Shown: positions 22,949 to 35,427 of the stretch, one piece after another
Numbering within the stretch: position 1 is the first letter of the stretch
Layout of the letters: each line of letters begins with the position of its first letter
Assembly (NCBI GenBank): GCA_033807775.1
Contig: CM066319.1
Span: 140,294,983-140,358,982, forward strand
DNA length: 64,000 bases
Direction: 5' to 3'
Source of the DNA: Saussurea involucrata
Lineage: Eukaryota; Streptophyta; Magnoliopsida; Asterales; Asteraceae
Position numbers and translations under genes: made by a program
Notes under the pieces: generated by a model
Told to the model about the DNA's origin: nothing
Databases searched by the model: none
Seen by the model: the letters and a program-made list of their open reading frames with translations, nothing else

Positions 22949-25769
22949 TTGCAGGACGGTCATGTGTGGTACTTAGATTCTGGATGCTCCAAGCACATGA
23001 CCGGAAGGAGGGAGCTTCTCACAAACTACAAGGAACAATATAGCGGAGACGTGAGATTCGGGAACGATGACAAAGCGCCGATTTTGGGCTACGGTGACAT
23101 TCTTCAAGACAAGATCACCATCAAGAAAGTTTCATACGTCGCGGGATTGGGACACAACCTGTTCAGTTTCGGCCAATTCTGCGATAAAGATCTCGAGGTC
23201 AGATTCAAAGCCAAAAGGTGTAGCATTGTCACTGACGCCGGAAAGGAGCTACTGGTTGGAACGCGAAAGACCAACCTCTACATCATCGACCTCGCAGCCC
23301 TGAAGACCGATAATTCTGTCTGCCTAATGTCAAAGGCCAATTCCCAGCAAGCGTGGATTTGGCATAGACGTCTCTCGCACCTTAACTTCAAAAGTATCAA
23401 CAAACTGGTGCTTGGCGGACACGTGAAAGGCATGCCCGACCTTCAATTCGTGAAGGACCGACTCTGCGGGGATGCGAAATGGGAAAGATGAAGCGAGCAA
23501 CGCATAAGCCGAAGGCCGCTCCGAGCACGTCACGGTCCCTCGAACTTATCCATATGGATTTGTGTGGACCGATGCGCGTTCAGAGTATCAACAAGCGCAA
23601 ATACGTCCTGGTGATGGTGGATGATTTCTCACGCTACACTTGGGTGAAGTTTCTACGCATGAAGGACGAAACCCCGGAGCTGATAATCAACCATCTGAAG
23701 ACCATCCAACCGAACCTTCAAAAACAAGTTCAGACTATCAGGACCGACAATGGGACGGAGTTCAAAAATCAAACGGTGAACGGATACCTGACCTCAGTCG
23801 GTATTTCACAAACCTTCTCGGCTGCACGCACTCCTCAACAAAACGGAGTGGTGGAAAGACGCAACCATACCCTCGTTGAAGCCGCTCGCACGATGCTGTT
23901 TTATTCTAAACTGCCATTATTTCTCTGGGCCAAAGCGGTGTCAACTGCATGCTACACGCAAAACCGCTCCATCATCAATAAGCGGTTCAACAAGACACCG
24001 TACGAGATCATGAACAACCGCGTTCCGAACATCAAGTACTTCCATGCGTTCAGATGCACGTGCTACGTCCTTAATAACAAAGACGATCTCGGTAAATTCA
24101 TCCCGAAGGCAGATGAAGGAGTTTTCATAGGATACTCCATGCAGGCTAAGGCGTATCGCGTTTACAACAAACGGACTAAAACCGGTACTGAGAGTGTAAA
24201 CGTGACATTCGACGAAGCCGCATATTTGGCTTCTGAACACATCAGTTTAGAACCCGGTTTAACTGGCGTGCTAGCTTCCGAACTCTCACGTTCGGGATCT
24301 GCACAAACAGCAGTAAATCCGAATCATGCATCTACGTCAAATGCTAATCTTTCTGATTTAGATTTACTGTTTCAATACTTCTTTGATGATATGTTTAATG
24401 TTTCTACCCCTCGTGTCTCAGCGCAACCACGCATTAAAGCTGCTCAAATCGAGGATTCGGTGAATCTTTCCGGTCCGCCGCCTTCGACTAGCACACCATC
24501 CAACACTGTGGACACACCTCAACCATCATCATCAACATCATATGATACAACCATCCCCCCGGAGGAACCAATACAAAACACGGAGATCGCTCCTGAAGAT
24601 TCATCCTCTACTACAATCATTGATCAGCCTCTGCATTCCTCGGAACCAGAAGTTGCTCAACCTTCGACGAATCCTCCCCCATCTCCTCCAAGAAATCAAC
24701 CTGCTACACTTGAAGCTGTTCAAGACCTTCCAACTGGCGGATACGTGGATCCGGACACCTCACACTTAACTCAGCAGCCACTTCCACATACCACCAAATG
24801 GACAAGAGCTCATCCCCTGCACCAGATCATCGGTGATCCCTCCACTCCAGTCCAAACACGAGGCGCATCGGCCAACTTCTGCCTCTTCTCTGGATTCTTG
24901 AGTAAGATTGAGTCTACCACCGTCCGCGAAGCACTCGAAGATCCGGACTGGATCATGGCCATGCAAGAGGAACTCAACCAATTCGAGGCCCTCAAAGTAT
25001 GGCGACTTGTCCCACGTCCATCTCACAAAACGGTGATCGGCACTAAATGGATCTTCAAGAACAAGAAGAACGAGGACGACATCATCATACGAAACAAGGC
25101 GCGTCTCATGGCCAAGGGATACCATCAACAAGAAGGGATCGACTATGACGAGACATACGCTTCGGTGGCGAGAATCGAAGCAATACGTATGTTCCTTGCA
25201 TACGCCACACATAAAAACTTCACGGTCTTCCAGATGGATGTGAAGACCGCATTCCTCTACGGCAATCTCAAGGAAGAGGTGTACGTATCGCAACCGGACG
25301 GGTTCGTGGACGATAAGAAGCATGATCATGTCTACGTACTAGACAAGGCGCTCTACGGTTTGAAGCAAGCTCCACGGGCCTGGTATGATACGTTATCAAT
25401 TTTTTTAATAAAGTCAGAAATTTCACGAGGTAAAATCGATACAACTCTCTTTATTAAAAAGGAAAAAGGTCATATAGTGTTAGTTAAGGTGTATGTCGAC
25501 GACATAATTTTTGGTTCTACTAATCCTCAGTTTGCTAAGAATTTTGCCAAATTGATGGGACAATTTTTTAAAATGAGTATGCTGTGTGAGATGAATTTCT
25601 TCCTTGGTCTTCAAGTTAAACAACTGTTGACCGGAATATTCATAAATCAGACCAAGTACATCCGGGATATTCTTAAGAAATTCCAGATGGAACAGTCCTC
25701 ACCGATGCAAACTCCCATGGCACCCGGTACAAAGTTACACGCTGATCTTGACGGAAAGGATGTGAACAC
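22949..25769 (+). pseudogene. Element B pol part 1: protease, integrase, reverse transcriptase
   Basis: The first frame (22949-23491) holds the protease block WYLDSGCSKHMTG, then a GAG-pre-integrase WHRRLSHLNF block. A one-base loss near 23470 shifts the frame at the integrase zinc site. The second frame (23479 onward) has the integrase core (MDLCGPM, RTDNGTEF, QQNGVVERRN), a variable Pro/Ser/Thr-rich linker, and the reverse transcriptase with QMDVKTAFLYGNL and YVDDIIFGS. Element C interrupts it at 25769 just before RNase H; the last codons of the apparent ORF (to 25803) are C's LTR. The missing part resumes at 40492. Confidence 0.92.
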
Positions 25770-26721
25770 TGTTTGGGCAAAAAATCACGTCGTACGACCA
25801 TGACCAGAGCAGGTAAGATGCACGTTCTAATCCATATCTTGTATTAAGATAAGGTCTCGACAAGAACCCAGAAAACATCCGTCGTCTCCCGTAAAAGGTA
25901 AGTCGTACGTCTCCCATGACACTCGACCATAGCATCGCCCGTCCCATACGACCATCGCGTAAGAACATTGCACCTTCGACCAAAGCTAACGTTAACCTTG
26001 ACTGTTACGTTTGTTAAGTAGTTAATGCAGGAGTCAAAGCCATTAACAGCAAGCAGCCGTAACGGATGAAGAGCATTATGGATAATCACTCCGGCGACCG
26101 TTTCCAACCGTTATAGCCGTTGATCAAATCATTAATGAAGCTAATCAATGGCACGAAGACTATAAATACCAAGCTAAGTCTTCACATCAAGGGACATCAG
26201 TTAACATCCAGTATACATCAGCGAACATCACCAAACAACAGAGAAAATCATCAAAACTCATTGCAAAGAACATTCGAACTCTGGAGATCAAGTACTGAAA
26301 GCCAGAACCTTACAGCGAACTCAAGAACACTCGAAGGAAAGCTCAAGTATCTCTGTCGACGCACGGCAATAGCCCTCGACCAGAAGTTCACACTTTGTAT
26401 TCGCACACGACAAACACCTATTTTTACATTCAAACACTTGTACTTTACATTTCGAAGTATTTCCTTCATTTGTATTGTAATCATCGTACGACCGACGCCA
26501 GTACCAAGGACATTGCCCCTGATTGGCGACCATAGTGCAGCGACGACACCTCTTGTCGTCCGTAGGTTTTTTCCTCATTTGAGGTTTTTCCTGCGTCATC
26601 AAATCTCTTGTCTCGTTTATTTTTCCCCTCGTTGCACGTCTCGTCGAAAGATCCTTTCTTTAGTTGATTAAGTCCACATCGACCTTAAGTTGTCCCTTTG
26701 GTGTGATTTTTGGCATTAACA
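25770..26721 (+). repeat. Element C 5' LTR
   Basis: 952 bp, interrupting element B's pol. It is followed by the primer-binding site. Confidence 0.92.
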
Positions 26722-26724
26722 GTT

Positions 26725-26740
26725 TGGCGCCATCCGTGGG
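26725..26740 (+). other. Element C primer-binding site
   Basis: TGGCGCCATCCGTGGG, three bases after the LTR. It resembles the TGGCGCC-type sites of TAT and Athila elements; the exact tRNA was not determined. Confidence 0.7.
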
Positions 26741-26862
26741 ACCTCATCTAGAGAAAATCCTCGACGAACGTGCACCCTACTAACAGTTTCTTGGAGTTTT
26801 TTTCTGCTCTCTATTACAGGAACAATGGCAGCCTTGGAAATCCGCAGTAAGCTGTTGCCCAG

Positions 26863-28593
26863 ATGTATCAGGAGCTCGAAGTCGCCATAAATAAGCTCAA
26901 TGCAATGGCAGAGCAGAATCGCAGAGCAGTTGAGGAGATCGCGCGGTTAAGAAATCCTCCTGGGCCTCAAAATGGTCCTAGGCCGTTCGTGCAGAACCCA
27001 ATTCCAAGATCGTTCGACCAGAATGGCCCTAGACTATTTGTCACGAATCCAGGTTCATCCACGCAGAATCAGCATCCAGGCCCGTTCATGCAGAATCAAC
27101 AGCCAGGGCCGTTCAACCCAAATCCTCAGTTTGGGACAGTTCCTCCTCAGCACATAAGGCCACCACCCGTGAATAATGGGTCTCAGCCATTACAAGGGTC
27201 GCAGCCTTTCCAGCAGGGGTCGCAACCATTTCAGCAACCATTTCAGAATGGACCTCAAGGTGAATTTCAGCCACTCCACGGTGGATCGCAGCCTTTTCAG
27301 TAAGGATCGTAGCCGTTTCAGAATGGACAACAGCAATTCCATTATGGGTCGCAGCCATATTTCATCCCGTTCAACGGGGGCACCAATGATTCGTCGCATG
27401 GTAATGGCACTAGTCCAGGGACCAATCCCTCGACAGGGGCAAATCCTGATCTTAACGATCCCGTCGCCCAGCATTTGAAGATGTTAGAAGACCAAAATGA
27501 GCGCGTCCTGTCCTTGCTCGCCAAGTTGCCTGGGGCAGCCGTGCCTGTCGACGTCGAGCCTCGCTCGGGGTATCAGGCGTCGCCCTTCATCGACGAGATC
27601 TCCATTGTCGAGGTCCCAAAGAAGTATAACATTCCTGCCTTCACTCCCAAATATTCTGGTGTGACTGATCCGACTGAGCACGTCGCGCAGTACAAGCAGC
27701 TCATGTGGACAATCTCGATCCCATTTATGTACCAGGAAGTATGCATGTGTAAGAGTTTCAGAGCAACTCTCACTGGTCCAGCTCTCCAATAGTTAATCAA
27801 TCTCAAACCCAAGTCCATCGGGTCGTTTGCTGAGTTGGTTAACCAGTTCTCCCAGCAATTCGCCAGCAGTCGTAAGATGGAGAAGCAGACCATCGACTTA
27901 TATTACATCGCGCAGAAAGCTAATGAGTCTATTCGAAGTTATTTCAATAGATTCAATGCCGAAATGATCAGCATCCGCAATTGCGACATCAAAACTGCGA
28001 TCGAAGCTTATAAGCGTGGTCTAGACGATAGTTCAGGTCTATATATCGATCTGACCAAGTATCCCCTAGAGACTTTCAAAGACGTCCGAGCTCGAACCTT
28101 GGCATATATGAGGGTCGAGGATGATGCCTCCTTTCGTCGCAAGCACACTGACGACAAGAAGTCATTAGGCGTCAGAAAGCCAGAGTTCAAGACAAAGGCT
28201 ATTTCCAGAGTAGAGCCAGCGCGCCAAATTTCAAATGTTCATTTCAAGACGAAAGCAGAGGCCAAGACCGCGACTAAGTTCACTCAGTACCCCAAGATAT
28301 CCTCTTACGGATTCAAAGGATCTACAAAGGACCTAGTCGAATCTCTGAAAAGTTCCCAAGCTACTATTCGATGTCCAAAGAAGTCCGACCTGGACGATGC
28401 TAAGAAAGACAAATCAAAGTGGTGCGACTTCCATGCCGATCATGGTCATGCGACAGACGACTGTATCGCATTGAAGAAGGAACTAGCATATCATTTCCCG
28501 AAAGGAAATCTCAAGGATATCATCGACGATGTCGCTGTTCCAGCTAATGGCCATCGACCGTCGACTCCCAAGCATGCAAAAGTTGTCAATTGA
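26863..28593 (+). pseudogene. Element C TAT-type gag (three internal stops)
   Basis: A single 577-codon frame is cut by TAA 27301, TAG 27310 and TAG 27790. The N-terminus has a coiled-coil start followed by a Gln/Pro/Phe-rich low-complexity part with repeated GSQPFQ units (27050-27360). The capsid-like core (from about 27580) has PKYSGVTDPTEHVAQYKQLM and, beyond the last stop, FNRFNAEM and EAYKRGL. The C-terminal CDFHADHGHATDDC (around 28426) is the variant zinc motif typical of TAT gag. The stops look like changed Gln and Trp codons. No protease follows. Confidence 0.85.
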
Positions 28594-29163
28594 AATTCCC
28601 TAAGCCATGGGGAATCCAGGAATCGCTCGTGAGTGCTACAGGTCTACCTTGAAGCCGCGAAAATAAACTAAAGTCACAAGATCAGGCTCTCGACAGGTTC
28701 GTTTCTTCTATCCCTAATTTAATATCTTTTTCACATAGATAAATCTACTATGGTGCCTCGTCGCACGACAACATAGCCGACCGCAGGACAATATTTCTCT
28801 GTGTCATTCTGTCATTTAAAACCTATCTTTTCCTCCCAAAAAGGATACGGTAATAAATGACAGGGGGCAAATAGAGAGAGTCTGAAATGGTATGTTCTAG
28901 CTCTTTCTCATACGATTTTTTCTCACAAAGCGTTTACTGACTTAAGCATCGGAGGGTCGTTGGTGAGCCAACGACCAACCCTCGACATCATTTTATCGCA
29001 GGATCGCACGACAATAATAACTAAGTCTACTATATGACTTTAAATTCGCAGGGACACACGACATACATGATCAGGTCTGTGACTTGATCATCCCTTCTTA
29101 AGGGCGTACGACACAAACTCACTGTACGATCTGGTCGTACGATTGCAGAGTCTAAACGACTTT
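28594..29163 (+). other. Element C spacer after gag, no pol
   Basis: Non-coding and rich in CGAC/GTCG-type words like the rest of element C. A protease-RT domain would normally start here but nothing resembling one is present. Element D interrupts it at 29163. Confidence 0.6.
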
Positions 29164-29526
29164 TGTAATACCCAGGGTAAGTTTAGGTGAATTTATAAGT
29201 TTAAGGGTGTTTAGGTATTTAGTAAATAGTTCAAGGTCCAATAGGTATTTTGGAGTTGATATTATCATGTTAGACTTCAGATATTTCATTCAGCAGAAAA
29301 ATCAGTGTGTGAGTGTGTGTTTTGAGACGAGAAGAAGCAGAGGAAGAAAAGTGCGGTTAGGACTTCAATTGGCTTGGTTGGAAACGATTTTGAGGTAAGT
29401 TTCTTTACAGTATGTATTTGTAATCACGAATAGAGGATATCTATCGGTTTAGAATTTCTAATTTCGCGTCTTGAATAGATTTCAATCAATTTTTGGGTAA
29501 GTGGAAACCGACTGTGTTCTTGAAGA

Positions 29527-29712
29527 CTCCCGGTGGAGTCCCGGTATTATCGACTCCTGGTAGTGTAGAGTCCCGGTATAGTCAACTCCCGGTAACGTGA
29601 ACTCCCAGTATTGTGAACTCCCGGTGATCGAGACTCCCGGTACCAAGGAGTCCCGGTACTGAGAAGTCCCGGTACTGTGTAGTCCCGGTACCCTGTGTAG
29701 TCCCGGTAGTGG
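29527..29712 (+). repeat. CCCGGTA-core array in element D LTR
   Basis: About a dozen copies of a 14-18 bp unit built on ACTCCCGGTA or GTCCCGGTA. The right LTR (35789-35992) has the same array with one more 16-base unit, which explains the 16-bp difference in LTR length. Confidence 0.88.
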
Positions 29713-30123
29713 GTTAAGTGCAGTGTGTAATGGGACAACTGAGGATAGGAACTTGTTAGGATTCATGTGTTTGGCTAGTAAAACGGTATATGTATCTTAA
29801 ATTGTTTCAGATACTGTGGAGTCGAGGTGAAAGATAGAATCAAACTGAAAGAAGCTTGCGAGCGTGTTTGATAAGCAAATCAAGTGAGTTTTACTTTAAA
29901 AATATTTTTACTGGAATACATATACGTATGGTTTGGGAATGTGATAATTGGTGATTATGTGTCTATATGTGCGATATATGTGAATTACAATATATTGAGG
30001 TATTATATTTACATGAGTATTATAATGTGTTATAATACGTTGGCCGGGCTTAGGACCGGTGTGTTTGGCTATAGAATCCGTATAGCGTTGTTTGGCTGTA
30101 GATGTTGTACAGCGTTATAAATT

Positions 30124-30150
30124 TATTAGTTGGCTTGCAACCAACTAATA
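30124..30150 (+). other. Conserved LTR hairpin, TATTAGTTGG stem
   Basis: TATTAGTTGG, loop CTTGCAA, CCAACTAATA: a perfect 10-bp stem. It is present in the right LTR at 36404-36430 and, with another loop (TAGCAAG), in element H at 61863-61889. Confidence 0.8.
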
Positions 30151-30279
30151 TGGCCAGGAGGAATGAGAAGGGAAGGTACATGATGTGTGAGTCCAAATGG
30201 ATATATTTGATTGTGCTGTGTGATTTATATAAATAAAGTTTATATAAATGATTTCAAACTAACCGGGATTTTTCTCACT

Positions 30280-30295
30280 TAGACCCTTAGGTCTA
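30280..30295 (+). other. Conserved LTR hairpin, TAGACC/GGTCTA (element D)
   Basis: TAGACC, loop CTTA, GGTCTA, followed by ACCCTC. The right LTR copy (36560-36575) has two changes in the left arm. The same motif lies in elements E and H about 240-300 bases before the LTR end. Confidence 0.8.
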
Positions 30296-30597
30296 ACCCT
30301 CATTTTGTTTTAAAAATATGTATTCCAGGTTGTGGATCGGGTAAGAGCAAGTAACTAGAGGAATCAAGGGATGGCTTTTGTGAAGGAATATATGATGAAG
30401 ATTTTGGCATGTTTAGCAGTTGTATTATAATAATTAAATGTTATGAATGTATTTAGTATAAAGTTTGTAGTAGAATGGCTTCTTCTGATTGTAAAAGACT
30501 ACGGGACCGTACTTGTAATATGATGTTTCGTTTGTTATATCAATGTTATGTTACATTATGTGATCTGTTGTGTATATGGGAATTGGGTTGTTACAAA

Positions 30598-30610
30598 TGG
30601 TATCAGATCC
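30598..30610 (+). other. Element D primer-binding site
   Basis: TGGTATCAGATCC two bases after the LTR; initiator methionine tRNA type with one change from the commonest form. Confidence 0.85.
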
Positions 30611-30856
30611 TTAGTTTAAGGGATTTAGGTATTTGTATCTGTACCTAGACTTAAACTGCATGTGAAGTAGGATATCCCTATTATTGTAGAACCTTGGGAT
30701 ATTAAGTATAAAAGGTAGAAGGAACATCATGTAAGGTAATTTCATATTACACCTGGCCAGTGTAATTGTGATCTTACAGGTACATGTTTGAACTAGAATA
30801 CCTTATTATATGGGGTATGTGCTTATGTGTATATTAACCTTGTTTAAATCTACAGA

Positions 30857-32633
30857 ATGGCAAGCGGTACACGAAATTCGAATCGAGGAGGAGGAAGAAA
30901 TCCGAATAGTACGAATCCACCAATAGGAACCGGAGGCAGAACCGGAGGTAGAACCGAGGGTAGAACTGGGGGTCGAATAGGGGGCAAAGCTCAGCCATGA
31001 GGTACAGAGTTTGTTACAAGGGATGACTTGGTGGTAGAAATGGGAAGACTACAAACTAGTATACAAGCAATGTTTGACCAAAGTCGTCACAATGAAGCTG
31101 AAACACCGGATCCCGGGACAGAAGATGAAATGCCAATTACACCAACTGTTATACCAGTAACAAGGAGGTGCAACTACAAAATGTTTTTAAGCTGTAGACC
31201 TTCGACCTACTCAGGAGACAGGGATCTCGTGAAACAATGAGATGGATGAAGGAAATAGAAGCTTCAAGACAAGCAAGTGTGCAGATGAAGATAGGGTATT
31301 GTACGGGGCAGCAATGTTAAAAGGGGATGCTTTGTATTGGTGGGAATCTTTTATTCATTCTAAAGGATCTGATGTTTATTCTACCCTCTCTTGGGAAAAA
31401 TTTGTGATAGCCTACAGGGAACAATTTTGTCCCCAAGCGGCAGTCAAACAACTGGAAGGGGAATTTATGAACTTGCAACAAGGAAACTTATCCGTTCGAG
31501 ACTATACCGCTAACTTTCTGGAAAAGTCTCGGTTCGCAGAATACTACGTTGCTACGGAGACGATGAAGATGGAAAGGTTTATCTTTGGGCTGAACTCGGA
31601 AGTCAGAAGGCTAGTGACTGCAAAAGGACCCGATACCTTCTCAGCTGCAGTTGATGCCGCGGAGAATGTTGAAAGAGATATTAGAAGGGATGCTGGCGAT
31701 AAAAGTATCGGGAAGAGAAAGTGGGAAGGACCACAACACGATCCGAAGAAGTCCCGATTTCAGAGGTATGATAACCGTCCGCCGTTTCGACCAGCGGAAA
31801 TACCATGTCAGAAGTGCAATCGTGTCCACCAAGGAAATTGCCAAGGCGATTTACGAGCGTGTTATAAGTGTGGGAAGACCGGGCACGTCATTAAAGATTG
31901 TAAGGTAACGCGGTTATGTTTCTTATGCAATTCTCCGGATCACCTTCAGTCGGACTGTCCGCGGGGGAGGATACAACAAGGTGGGTCATTGGGCAGGCCA
32001 GCGATTGTTAAACCAGTAATACCAAGACTGGAACCGCCAGTAACCAGGGGTCGTGCATTTCAAATGACCGAGAAAGAAGCGGAGGAAACTCCAGATGTGG
32101 TCACAGGTACATTTTTAATAAACTCTACACGTGCTAAGGTGTTATTTGACTCCGGTGCAAACCGATCGTTTGTGTCTCCTGCATTTGCTACTTGCCTGTG
32201 TTTGAAACCTAAAATGCTAGAACATGCTCTATTAGTAGATACGGCAAATGATAATCAAGTGTTAGTTAAAGAAGTATTTGATGGCTGTGTGATAAATATA
32301 GAGGGGTGTAGAGTACCGATACATTTGTTTCCTATAACTTTGATAGAGTTTGACGTCGTAGTGGGAATGGACTGGTTAGCCGAGAATCAGGCTAACATAG
32401 TGTGTGATAAGAAGTTAATAAATGTGGTATTACCTGAGAAGGGACCAGTAGTAATTTATGGTGATCGTAGGAATCATCAGTCTTGCCTTATAACTATGAT
32501 AAAAGCCCGTAAGTGTGTTAATAAAGGGTGCCCGAGTTACTTAGCTTATGTTATAGATATTAATCCAGAAAAGAACAAGTTGGAAAAATTCCTATTGTTA
32601 GTGAATTTCCTGAAGTATTCCCCGAAGACTTGA
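30857..32633 (+). pseudogene. Element D gag and protease (stops and frameshifts)
   Basis: ATG 30857 opens a Gly/Arg-rich N-terminus cut by TGA 30998 (probably a former Arg codon). The same frame continues to TGA 31238, and the protein resumes in another frame from about 31242. That 463-codon frame holds the capsid-like core (codons 20-150), three zinc knuckles (about 189-239: CQKCNRVHQGNC, CYKCGKTGHVIKDC, CFLCNSPDHLQSDC) and the protease motif DSGAN (303-307). It shifts frame near 32590 at the junction with reverse transcriptase. Confidence 0.9.
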
Positions 32634-35389
32634 ATAGTCTTCCGCCCGTTAGACAAGTAGAGTTCGGTATAGACCTGATTCCTGGAGCCACTCCTGTAGC
32701 CCGTGCACCGTATCGTTTGGCACCTCCAGAGATGAAAGAGATGATGGCACAACTACAAGACCTATCCGATAAAGGCTTCATCAGACCTAGTTCTTCGCCG
32801 TGGGGAGCACCAGTGTTATTTGTGAAAAAGAAGGATGGTTCGATGAGGATGTGCATCGACTACCGGGAACTGAATAAGCGCACGATAAAGAACAAGTATC
32901 TGTTACCCCGAACTGAATAAGCGCACGATAAAGAACAAGATTGATCTAAGATCCAGTTATCACCAGTTGAAAGTTAAAGAAGAAGACGTTCTAAAGACTG
33001 CTTTTCGAACAAGGTATGGACATCACGAATTTTTAGTGATGCCGTTCGGACTGACGAACGCTCCAGCTGCCTTTATGGATCTAATGAATCGGGTATGTAA
33101 GCCGTATCTCGATAAATTTGTTATTGTATTTATCGATGATATACTTATCTACTCCCGATCCAAAGAAGAACATGCGCAACATCTTCGTTTGATTCTGGAG
33201 CTATTAAAGAAGGAAAAGATGTACGCTAAATTTTCGAAATGTGAATTCTGGCTACGAGAAGTTCAGTTTCTGGGGCATGTAGTTTCTGAAGAAGGCATTC
33301 AAGTTGATCCAATGAAAGTAGAAGCGATTGAAAAGTGGGAACCTCCAAGGACGCCAACCGAAGTACGTAGTTTTCTGGGTTTAGCCTGCTACTATCGGAA
33401 ATTCATAAAAGACTTCTCTCGTATCGCAACGCCTTTGACTAAGCTGACCCGGAAGAACCTGAAGTTTGAATGGAAAGCAGAACAAGATGAGGCATTCCGG
33501 ATATTGAAAGAGAAACTGTGCAGCGCGCCGATTCTATCACTACCTGAAGGTTCGGAAGACTTTGTTGTTTATAGTGATGCGTCAAAACTGGGATTGGGAT
33601 GTGTACTTATGCAGCGTGGAAAGATTATTGCTTATGCTTCTCGTCAATTAAAGAATCATGAAGACAGTATCCTACGCACGACATGGAGCTTGCAGCAGTT
33701 GCCTTCGCATTAAAGATTTGGAGACATTATCTGTATGGTTCCAAATGTCAGATTTATACCGATCATAAGAGTCTCCAACATCTCTTTAACCAGAAGGAAC
33801 TAAATATGAGACAAAGAAGATGGCTAGAATTGCTGAATGATTACGACTGTGAAATCCTTTATCATCCGGGAAAGGCAAATGTGGTAGCTGATGCATTGAG
33901 TCGTCAAGAAAGGGGTGGAACAATAAAAGTTATTTCACTACGAACTGAACTCCTACCCAACATATTTGACGAATTGCAGAAGTGTCAAGTGGAGGCTTAT
34001 CAGGATGAACATCTGAAATCAGAACGGTTAGCGGGGATGTCAGCATTACTAGTAAAAGATGATCATGGGTTATTGTGTCTGGGAAACAGAGTGTGGGTAC
34101 CTCGTTTGGGTGGGTTACGTGATCGTGTTTTGCAAGAAGCTCATCAATCCCGTTTCTCTATTCACCCAGGTACAAACAAGATGTATAAAGACCGAAAGCA
34201 ATTCTATTGGTGGCCGGGGATAAAAAGAGGAATTGCTCAGTATGTGGAAGGATGTGATACTTGTAAGAAAGTGAAGATCGAACACCAAAAGCCGTTTGGT
34301 CAACTACATCGGCTAGAAATACCTATGTGGAAGTGGGAGTAGATTACCACAGACTTCATCACGAAGCTACCAAGAACTCCGAAAGGATTTGATTCTATTT
34401 GGGTGATCGTCGACAGATTGACAAAGTCTGCACACTTTCTACCGATAAATGAAACCGATTCGATGGAACGATTAGCTAAGCTGTACATTGACGAAATAGT
34501 AACTCGGCATGGAGTTCCAATCTCGATTATTTCTGATCATGATAGTCGTTTTACTTCAAGATTCTGGAGAGGTTTTCAAAGGGAAATGGGGACACAGATA
34601 AAGTTAAGTACGACGTATCATCCCCAAACAGATGGGCAGAGTGAACGAACGATTCAGACCTTAGAAGATATGCTCCGGGCTTGCATTGTTGATTTTGGGG
34701 GATCGTGGGATAAGCATTTACCATTGATCGAATTCGCTTACAACAACAGTTATCATTCCAGCATACAAGCGGCACCGTTCGAAGTATTGTATGGTAGGAA
34801 ATGCCGAACGCCTCTGTGTTGGAACGAAGTGGGAGAGAAACAGTTAGCGGGACCGGAAATAGTTCAGTTAACCGCCGATAAGGTTACTCAGATTCGTGAA
34901 CGATTGAAAGTGGCTCAAGACAGACAGAAAAGCTACGCTGACCGACGCCGAAAGCCATTGGAATTTCAAGTTGGGGATTACGTAATGTTAAAGGTTTCGC
35001 CGTGGAAAGGAGTCATCCGATTTGGGAGACAAGGTAAACTTAGCCCAAGGTATATCGGACCGTTTGCAATTACAGAAAGGATCGGTGAAGTAGCTTACCG
35101 ATTAGATATTCCGTCGGAATTGAGCAGGATTCATAATGCATTTAACGTATCGAACTTCCGAAAGTGTTTGGTTACTCCAGATCAGTCAGTCTCCCTACCA
35201 GAGATTCAAGTCGATGAATGATTGAATTATGTGGAAGAACCGGAAGCTATAGTTGATCATAAAGTCAAAGTGCTGCGGAATAAGGAAATCAAGCAAGTGA
35301 AGGTTCAATGGAGGCATCATAGAGGTCAGGATGCTACGTGGGAATCCGAATCAGAAATGAGAGCCAAATACCCTCATCTTTTTGCTTAA
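32630..35389 (+). pseudogene. Element D reverse transcriptase, RNase H, integrase and chromodomain-like tail
   Basis: RT starts in frame 32630-32920, which ends in a scrambled segment (30-bp duplication and loss of about 20 codons). It resumes at about 32940 with DLRSSYHQLK, FGLTNAP and FIDDILIYS. A frameshift near 33670 precedes RNase H completion and the H2C2 integrase site. From 33683 one frame runs to TAA 35387, broken by TAG 34340 and TGA 35219. It includes the integrase core (SDHDSRF, QSERTIQT) and a C-terminal block ending WESESEMRAKYPHLF, the chromodomain-like tail of this lineage. At least five lesions make it inactive. Confidence 0.9.
32867..32939 (+). repeat. 30-bp direct duplication replacing part of RT
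   Basis: Identical 30-base copies at 32867-32896 and 32910-32939. Between them is a 13-base remnant, and the coding segment found in element E between NKYPLP and DLRSGYH is missing. Confidence 0.9.
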
Positions 35390-35414
35390 CTGAATTCCGG
35401 GACGAAATTCTTTT

Positions 35415-35427
35415 AAGGGGGAGATGA
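35415..35427 (+). other. Element D polypurine tract
   Basis: AAGGGGGAGATGA directly before the 3' LTR. Confidence 0.88.

Larger units (their letters stand above)
29164..30595 (+). repeat. Element D 5' LTR
   Basis: 1432 bp. It contains a CCCGGTA array (29527-29712), a conserved 10-bp-stem hairpin (30124-30150) and the TAGACC hairpin (30280-30295). Confidence 0.92.

Noticed and set aside
24766..25329. 187-codon minus-strand ORF opposite element B reverse transcriptase
   Set aside because: Antisense shadow of a strongly conserved pol region; no independent motif.
25735..26107. ORFs repeated at 25735-26107, 39515-39854 and 59080-59364
   Set aside because: They lie in the three copies of the C/G LTR and reflect shared LTR sequence, not a gene.
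29482..29766. ORFs rich in repeated Pro-Gly-Leu in the D LTRs
   Set aside because: They are readings of the CCCGGTA array in both LTR copies.
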